A stretch of 5,656 nt of DNA from Oscillospiraceae bacterium (GTDB lineage Bacteria; Bacillota; Clostridia; Oscillospirales; UBA929): assembly GCA_031282535.1 (NCBI GenBank), contig JAITDM010000058.1:1-5656 (forward strand), written 5' to 3'. Under the pieces are notes generated by a model. That model searched no databases. It worked only from the letters and a program-made list of their open reading frames with translations, and had not been told where the DNA came from. Made by a program: the position numbers and the translations under genes. Shown here one piece after another: positions 3,201 to 5,656 of this stretch (position 1 is the stretch's first letter; each line of letters opens with the position of its first letter).

Positions 3201-5656
3201 CTTCGCGGAGCGCTGCAGCTCGCCGATCGTGAGCGACCCGTCCGCAATGTAGCTCATGTTGTTGTTGAAGCGCGAGCAGCTGCCCGCGGTGTTGTTGTCC
3301 ACCACCATGTACAGGTCGTTTTGCGCGCGGACCATGGCCCGCGTGTTGGTGTCGCTGTACGCCGTGTAGATGGACTCGTTCATCTTGGCCCACCAGTCGG
3401 TCATGACGATCCCCTTAAAACCCCACTCGTTGCGCAGGATCGTGGTGTTGAGATCGTAGCTGCCGGCGGTCCACAGGCCGTTGATCGGGTTGTATGACGT
3501 CATGACGGAGCGCACGTTACCGCTCTTCACCGCGATCTCGTAGCCCTTGAGATAGATCTCGCGGAGCGCCCGTTCCGACACCACCGAGTGGACATAGTGC
3601 CGGCTGGCCTCCTGGTTGTTGGCGGCGTAGTGCTTGATCGTGGGGGCGGGGCCGTGTTTTTGGATGCCGTTCGCCATCGACGCCGCCATCGTGCCCGTCA
3701 AAAGCGGATCTTCGGAGAAATATTCAAAGTTGCGGCCGTTCAGCGGATGTCTGTGGATGTTGACGCCCGGGCCCAGGATCGTGTCGATCTTGTTGAGCAG
3801 CATCTCGCGGCCCCACAGGTCGCTCAGCCGTTCGATCAGCTCCAGGTTCCAGGTGCAGGCCAGCAGGGTGCCGTTCGGGATGCTGGTCGCGTACTGCGTG
3901 CCGACCTCCATGCGGATGCCGGAGGGGCCGTCCGCCGCGCAGGCGATCGGCAGTCCGAGCGAGAGCAGGGAGTTCGTCACCCCGCCAAACGCGGACGCCG
4001 TCCCCAGCGTCACCTTGGTGCTGTTCATGCCCTCGCCGAGCACCACGGCCGACAGATCGGTGTTTGTAAACTGGGCGACGAATTCGTCCACCGTGACGTC
4101 GCCCTTGTAGACATCGACGAGTGTATGATCTTTGGCCGCCGTCTGCGTGAGCGCGGCCGGACGGTTGTCCGCGATCCGCGCGTTGAGGTTCGCCTGCGCC
4201 GTCGCCTGCGCCGTGTACGGCACATCCTGCGCGGCGACGGAGTACGTGCCGTCCTCGTTTGCCTGCGGCTTCATGCGCTTGAACGCCTCTACGGGCGGCA
4301 GGGCCTCCTGCAATTGCTGCGTGACCCGCAGCTCGCTCTGCACATAGGTGCCCGCCCGCGTGGCGTGCCGGACGCTGTCGCCCACGTAGATGCCGTAGTC
4401 GCCCGCTTCCAGCACATAGGCGGACTCGTGCCCCGTGTAGCCGCCGTCGTCATAGGAGGCCATGTCCGCGATCCGATAGGAGATTGTGAGCGTCTGTTTG
4501 CCGCCCGGCGCCAGCACGCCGGTCTTCGCAAAGGCCGCCAACTCCCTGGCGGGTTTGCCGAGCTGACCCTGGGGCGCGCTGTAGTAGACCTGGACGACCT
4601 CTTTGCCCTTGACCGCGCCCGTGTTCTCCACGGTCACATCGACTTTCACATCGTCGTCCGTATAGGTCACGGCGTCGACGGCGATGTCGAACGTCGTGTA
4701 CGAGAGGCCAAATCCGAAGGGATAGAGAACCCGATCCGGGGCGAATGTCTCAAAGTAGCGGTAGCCCACGTAGATGTCTTCCGCGTAAAAGTCGCGCGCG
4801 TTCAGCGAGCTGCCGGTGACGCCGAACTTCGTCTTGCCCTCGAAGGTCCCGTGGGAGGGATAGTCGCTGATGTCGATCGCGATGGTGTCGCTCAGCTTCC
4901 CGCTGGGCGTGACGTCGCCGGTGAGCACGTCGGCCACGGCGCTGCCGCCCTCCATACCCCCCTGCCACGCGTACAGGACGGCCGCCTTCGGGTAGTTCTT
5001 TACCCACGCCATGTCGATGACATTGCCGACGTTCAGCACCACGACGACCCTGTCAAACGCCGCGTGGACCTTGTTTAGCATCTCCACTTCGAGGTCCGCC
5101 AGCTGGTAGGCTCCCTTTGTGTTGGTGTTGTCCTTGTCCTCGCCCGCCGTGCGGCCGAGAATGACGACGGCTGTCTCCGACTTGGCCCGCGCGGCGCTCA
5201 CCGTTTCGTCCGTCAGCGGCATCTCGGCCTGCGAGCAAGGTTCGGCCGCCCAACCGCCGCCGCCGTTGTCAAAGGGGTGCGTCCGCACCCAGTCGGCGTA
5301 GACGCGGGCCAGGTCCTCGTCGACGCGCACATAGGGGCTGGTGCGCAGCGCCTCTAAGATCCCGGTGACATGGTCCACCCGGACGGCGCCGCCGGAACCC
5401 GTCCCGCTCTTATAGTAGTTGGCCTGGGCGCGCCCGAACACGGAAACGCTCTGGCCGCCGCCGATGGGCAGCACGCGGCCCGTGGCGTTCTCCACGCCCG
5501 CCAGCACCGGGTTTTCGAGCAGTACCATACCCTCGGCCGCCGCCTGACGGCTCAGGTCCGCCAGCCCGGGCAGCGCCTCGGCCAGCGCGACGGGGACAGG
5601 CGCCGCCGCCGCCAGCAGCGCCTCCGACCCCCCAGCCACGCAACCGACCCCGGCCC
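201..5656 (-). CDS. Multi-modular GH3 beta-glycosidase (probable beta-glucosidase/xylosidase), domain-swapped, 5' partial
   Basis: Predicted extracellular exo-acting glycosidase of family GH3 that releases terminal beta-linked sugars with retention. Order: alpha/beta sandwich (about 30-316), FnIII-like (328-440), TIM barrel (503-826), two cadherin-like repeats (856-1022), GH43-type ConA-like domain (1025-1229), CBM6-like (1240-1368), FIVAR-like (1373-1438), unassigned beta module (1447-1648), InlB-type repeat (1648-1716), C-terminal beta domain (1719-1812). Catalytic signatures are intact: Asp748 in VMTDWW and Glu167 in AGEDKDN. At 1812 residues or more it is over twice the usual GH3 length of roughly 700-900. 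The frame stays open to the window edge; the only early start, GTG at 5637-5639, has no clear Shine-Dalgarno sequence before it, and no complete signal peptide is visible, so the true start is probably outside. The stop is TAA at 201-203, followed by a terminator. Sure: GH3 with swapped domains. Unsure: glucosidase versus xylosidase. Confidence 0.95.
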   Translation of the reverse strand, partial: AGVGCVAGGSEALLAAAAPVPVALAEALPGLADLSRQAAAEGMVLLENPVLAGVENATGRVLPIGGGQSVSVFGRAQANYYKSGTGSGGAVRVDHVTGILEALRTSPYVRVDEDLARVYADWVRTHPFDNGGGGWAAEPCSQAEMPLTDETVSAARAKSETAVVILGRTAGEDKDNTNTKGAYQLADLEVEMLNKVHAAFDRVVVVLNVGNVIDMAWVKNYPKAAVLYAWQGGMEGGSAVADVLTGDVTPSGKLSDTIAIDISDYPSHGTFEGKTKFGVTGSSLNARDFYAEDIYVGYRYFETFAPDRVLYPFGFGLSYTTFDIAVDAVTYTDDDVKVDVTVENTGAVKGKEVVQVYYSAPQGQLGKPARELAAFAKTGVLAPGGKQTLTISYRIADMASYDDGGYTGHESAYVLEAGDYGIYVGDSVRHATRAGTYVQSELRVTQQLQEALPPVEAFKRMKPQANEDGTYSVAAQDVPYTAQATAQANLNARIADNRPAALTQTAAKDHTLVDVYKGDVTVDEFVAQFTNTDLSAVVLGEGMNSTKVTLGTASAFGGVTNSLLSLGLPIACAADGPSGIRMEVGTQYATSIPNGTLLACTWNLELIERLSDLWGREMLLNKIDTILGPGVNIHRHPLNGRNFEYFSEDPLLTGTMAASMANGIQKHGPAPTIKHYAANNQEASRHYVHSVVSERALREIYLKGYEIAVKSGNVRSVMTSYNPINGLWTAGSYDLNTTILRNEWGFKGIVMTDWWAKMNESIYTAYSDTNTRAMVRAQNDLYMVVDNNTAGSCSRFNNNMSYIADGSLTIGELQRSAKNITEFLLKTPAFARTAGVPFEPVYTRGEDWFAVEDNLSPADPQVTEITVGGKRITTFNPLILDYKVYTNREISDGAYPTVAAVPGAGVTISVSQASGDRPASVITASAGGFERIYKVIFTDEEGLAPILENPSYAHLSGIFLNGEALEGFEPTKLRYSVGWESQTMPVVTAAAIDGAQILNIATDPASATVTIRCASTDQVNVYVVKFGAYPRSDEFDTTEMKPFWSVNTDTASSGETANWSLTAAPGALRITAERGDFWTTHNDLKNFFQQEAFGDWEATAKVTINKTPNANYNGLGIVAFQDVDNYVWLKYEYSSQRLVGFVKESGAAEPVSFGALTAAQITSLIGDNLTLYLRLKKIGDVYTGSLGTDGVNFTVLGSVAAAYAEPKFGLLCSHGSVSNTVGSFYADYDYVRFDREALPTAADVGADTKLKLAATEPALLTPNITPVDSGDTDGGRSYTNCSSGEALAYRLNILEGGTYKLSARIKSAASEVAQMSFSLYADDTYLGAFSTTSTGGRWVTLTQDVALTQGVHTLRLAFETSGIDVNWLRFQRRGGAVPDTEALHAAIAQAESIDLSEFPLSKRETFAPVLAEAKAVAADPVGQQEVDETTAALRAAIERLESGLPVNQPPKNSETFVNADGKRVLRIRAHEFPWIWAQSADFRYEGSSPNYNAGYISTGDTFYLGAVDLTGLEEIKVNYANGNTNSNQYQPSVNLQFYTEAAYDGEPVQRATHANSTYPYSDVYGGGSFVFGSQFAGINFLHKKSASWTVYGDASTAGNINAPGTHAGMTNYWEIGAKTFLNRALASGVQNVYMYLLEGGLNLRYVDLVYDTVTVSFDWNYEGAPDAPAPVTLMRGTALGAQLPAAAREDYQFIGWGMVGGSIVEADTPINDSVTLYAHWRADISLTVQMTGDDTALALATLRNRRETERTLVLILAAYNGEDQLVGVQTQTATAPAGIWTMLSIPLTTPPDTAYVKAFFWEDGAFPLLPDEKLLVP
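204..485 (-). other. Small C-terminal beta domain of unknown function
   Basis: Residues about 1719-1812, ending the protein. Alternating hydrophobic strands: ISLTVQMTG, ALALATLRN, RTLVLILAAYNGEDQLVGVQ (1745-1764), a middle strand IWTMLSIPL (1774-1782), then AYVKAFFWEDGAFPLLP (1789-1805). I recall similar tails (an 'aaYd..g.LvgV' strand, later 'vKaFlWd...PL') ending large secreted clostridial proteins, but no function is known to me. No LPxTG motif, hydrophobic anchor, S-layer homology repeat or dockerin is present. Confidence 0.5.
492..698 (-). other. InlB B-repeat / Listeria-Bacteroides repeat module
   Basis: Residues about 1648-1716. Single copy with the characteristic order: VTVSFDWNYEGAP (1648-1660), a GTALGAQLP strand (1671-1679), REDYQFIGWG (1683-1692), and the closing DSVTLYAHW (1707-1715). 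These small beta-grasp-like repeats (PF09479-type) occur on bacterial surface and secreted proteins. Finding only one suggests a spacer here rather than an extended stalk. Confidence 0.8.
696..1301 (-). other. Unassigned aromatic-rich beta module, possibly a divergent carbohydrate-binding module
   Basis: Residues about 1447-1648. I cannot place it in a named family. It contains HEFPWIWAQSADFRY (1465-1479), the strand FYLGAVDLTGLEEIKVNYANG (1497-1517), NLQFYTEAAYDGEPV (1529-1543), a Gly/Tyr-rich central part with W1583 and W1608, and a closing SGVQNVYMYLLEGGLNLRYV stretch (1622-1641). The 'DLTGLEEIKV' opening and 'GVQNVYMYL...LNLRYVDL' ending echo the first and last strands of CBM6/CBM35-like jelly rolls, with an unusually large insert in between. 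A sugar-binding role is inferred from this and from the flanking modules. Confidence 0.5.
1326..1523 (-). other. FIVAR-like helical spacer
   Basis: Residues about 1373-1438. A predicted helical bundle with DTEALHAAIAQAESIDLSEF (1374-1393), FAPVLAEAKAVAADP (1401-1415), and QEVDETTAALRAAIERLESG (1419-1438). Spacing and the two-helix Leu/Ala pattern fit FIVAR (PF07554-type) domains of extracellular Gram-positive proteins, where they serve as spacers or ligand-binding bundles. Supports a Gram-positive, cell-surface or secreted setting. Confidence 0.65.
1536..1922 (-). other. CBM6-like carbohydrate-binding module
   Basis: Residues about 1240-1368. The jelly-roll pattern of CBM6 is readable: SYTNCSSGEALAYRLNILEG (1272-1291), GTYKLSARIKSAA (1292-1304), a turn with STGGRWVTLTQDV (1328-1340), then LTQGVHTLRLAFETSGIDV and NWLRF (1342-1365). 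Tyr1273, Trp1333 and Asn1361 fall where CBM6 proteins carry the two aromatic residues and the Asn of the main ligand cleft, and Glu1280 matches a conserved acidic site. Likely binds beta-glucan or xylan chains; the ligand is not decided by sequence. Confidence 0.8.
1953..2567 (-). other. Concanavalin A-like domain of the GH43 beta-xylosidase C-terminal type
   Basis: Residues about 1025-1229. Recognised from the opening SDEFDTTEMKPFWS (1027-1040), an ANWSLTAAPGALRITAERGD stretch (1052-1071), FWTTHNDLKNFFQQ (1072-1085), the AFQDVDNYVWLKYEYSS stretch (1114-1130), LTLYLRLKKIGDVYTGSLG (1164-1182) with a following 'TDG' turn, and the closing DYDYVRF (1222-1228). This set is typical of the ConA-like beta-sandwich (PF17851-type) behind GH43 xylosidases and arabinofuranosidases. 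Here it is attached to a GH3 catalytic unit, which hints at xylan or arabinoxylan as substrate without proving it. Confidence 0.8.
2574..3074 (-). other. Tandem pair of cadherin-like beta-sandwich repeats
   Basis: Two diverged copies, about 856-933 and 948-1022. Each has a short strand with a Gly or Asn-Gly turn (EITVGGKRI / GIFLNGEAL), then F-x-P with a Tyr-x-Val strand (FNPLILDYKVY / FEPTKLRYSVG), a Pro-initiated strand (YPTVAAVPG / MPVVTAAAID) and a closing Tyr-x-Val strand (IYKVIF / VYVVKF). This pattern resembles the PF12733-type cadherin-like domain common in secreted clostridial proteins. A spacer or stabilising role between the GH3 core and the binding tail is inferred. Confidence 0.62.
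3162..4133 (-). other. GH3 catalytic TIM-barrel domain (PF00933-type)
   Basis: Residues about 503-826. The motifs run in GH3 order: ADGPSGIRM with Asp570, LGPGVNIHRHPLNGRNFEYF followed by SEDP with Arg636, IKHYAANNQE with the Lys669-His670 pair, MTSYNPINGLW, and GFKGIVMTDWW with nucleophile Asp748 (codon 3396-3398). These match the substrate-binding Asp, Arg and Lys-His positions and the catalytic Asp known from GH3 structures. A short helical end follows, with LTIGELQRSAKNITEFLLK (803-821). The GRNFEYFSEDP form is usual for beta-glucosidase-like members, but sequence alone does not separate glucosidase from xylosidase or arabinosidase activity. Confidence 0.94.
4320..4658 (-). other. Fibronectin type III-like domain of GH3 (PF14310-type)
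   Basis: Residues about 328-440. Typical signs are VDVTVENTGAVKGKEVVQVYY (333-353), a Pro-rich turn, RELAAFAKTGVLAPGGKQTLTI (365-386), and the closing YVLEAGDYGIYVGDS (408-422). This is the FnIII-like fold that normally closes a GH3 enzyme. Here it sits between the two catalytic domains, followed by a linker of about 60 residues (441-502) leading into the barrel. Its structural role next to the active site is known for the family; any substrate contact is inferred. Confidence 0.88.
4692..5552 (-). other. GH3 alpha/beta sandwich domain (GH3_C, PF01915-type) placed N-terminally
   Basis: Residues about 30-316. The domain opens with the conserved EGMVLLEN segment (36-43) and has VSVFGR (65-70), the strand VVILGR (158-163) followed by AGEDKDN (165-171), VVVVLNVGNVIDM (198-210), YAWQGGMEGG (223-232), the VLTGDVTPSGKLSDT stretch (238-252), and YAEDIYVGYRYFETF with YPFGFGLSYT near the end (285-314). 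By analogy with GH3 enzymes whose acid/base lies in SGEGxDR, Glu167 is the candidate acid/base. The usual Arg of that motif is Asn171 here. In most GH3 proteins this domain follows the TIM barrel; here it precedes it. Confidence 0.93.

Noticed and set aside
498..3497. A 999-codon open frame on the plus strand, antisense to the GH3 gene
   Set aside because: It is in exact codon register with the minus-strand gene, so its stops would need sense codons TTA, CTA or TCA, which are rare in G+C-rich genes. It ends precisely at the TCA for Ser715. Its translation is Arg/Val/Gly-rich with no recognisable domain.
3588..5078. A 496-codon open frame on the plus strand
   Set aside because: Same codon register and same explanation; the protein is low-complexity Arg/Val/Asp-rich, while the opposite strand carries unmistakable GH3 motifs throughout.
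5410..5643. Alternative minus-strand frame near the gene's 5' end, considered as the true N-terminus joined by a frameshift
   Set aside because: It reads Gly/Arg-rich with no signal-peptide core, while the main frame already carries the conserved EGMVLLEN and VSVFGR motifs in this stretch.

Overview
This window is almost entirely one very long minus-strand gene. It encodes a secreted-type, multi-modular glycoside hydrolase family 3 (GH3) enzyme. The reading frame is open from the right edge of the window to a TAA stop at 201-203. From the first possible start inside the window (GTG at 5637-5639) it is 1812 residues long. Residue numbers below count that GTG as residue 1; residue n lies at bases 5640-3n to 5642-3n. 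The base composition is G+C-rich by eye. The swapped GH3 core, the FIVAR, InlB-type and cadherin-like modules, and the absence of Bacteroidetes-type C-terminal sorting signals fit a high-GC, plant-fibre-degrading anaerobic member of the Clostridia (Bacillota). That placement is an inference from protein architecture, not a database result.

Layout from right to left, which is N- to C-terminus. A short Ala-rich N-terminal segment, cut by the window edge, is followed by the GH3 alpha/beta sandwich domain (about 30-316) with the presumed acid/base Glu167. Next come a fibronectin-III-like domain (about 328-440), a linker, and the GH3 TIM-barrel domain (about 503-826) with the nucleophile Asp748. 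The two GH3 catalytic domains are therefore in reversed order, as in a known subset of clostridial and rumen beta-glucosidases. The tail of about 1000 residues holds two cadherin-like beta-sandwich repeats, a concanavalin-A-like domain of the type found in GH43 beta-xylosidases, a CBM6-like module, a FIVAR-like helical spacer, an unassigned aromatic-rich beta module, one InlB/Listeria-Bacteroides repeat, and a small C-terminal beta domain.

The 200 bases left of the stop codon contain no gene. They hold a strong intrinsic terminator just after the stop, and farther out two 32-bp near-identical direct repeats at a 70-bp period that flank a perfect 9-bp-stem palindrome. This looks like an intergenic repeat element that may continue beyond the left edge.

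Functionally, the protein most likely removes terminal beta-linked glucose or xylose from plant oligosaccharides, while several sugar-binding modules hold it on polymeric substrate. No transporter, regulator or second enzyme is visible, so operon context and promoter lie outside the window.
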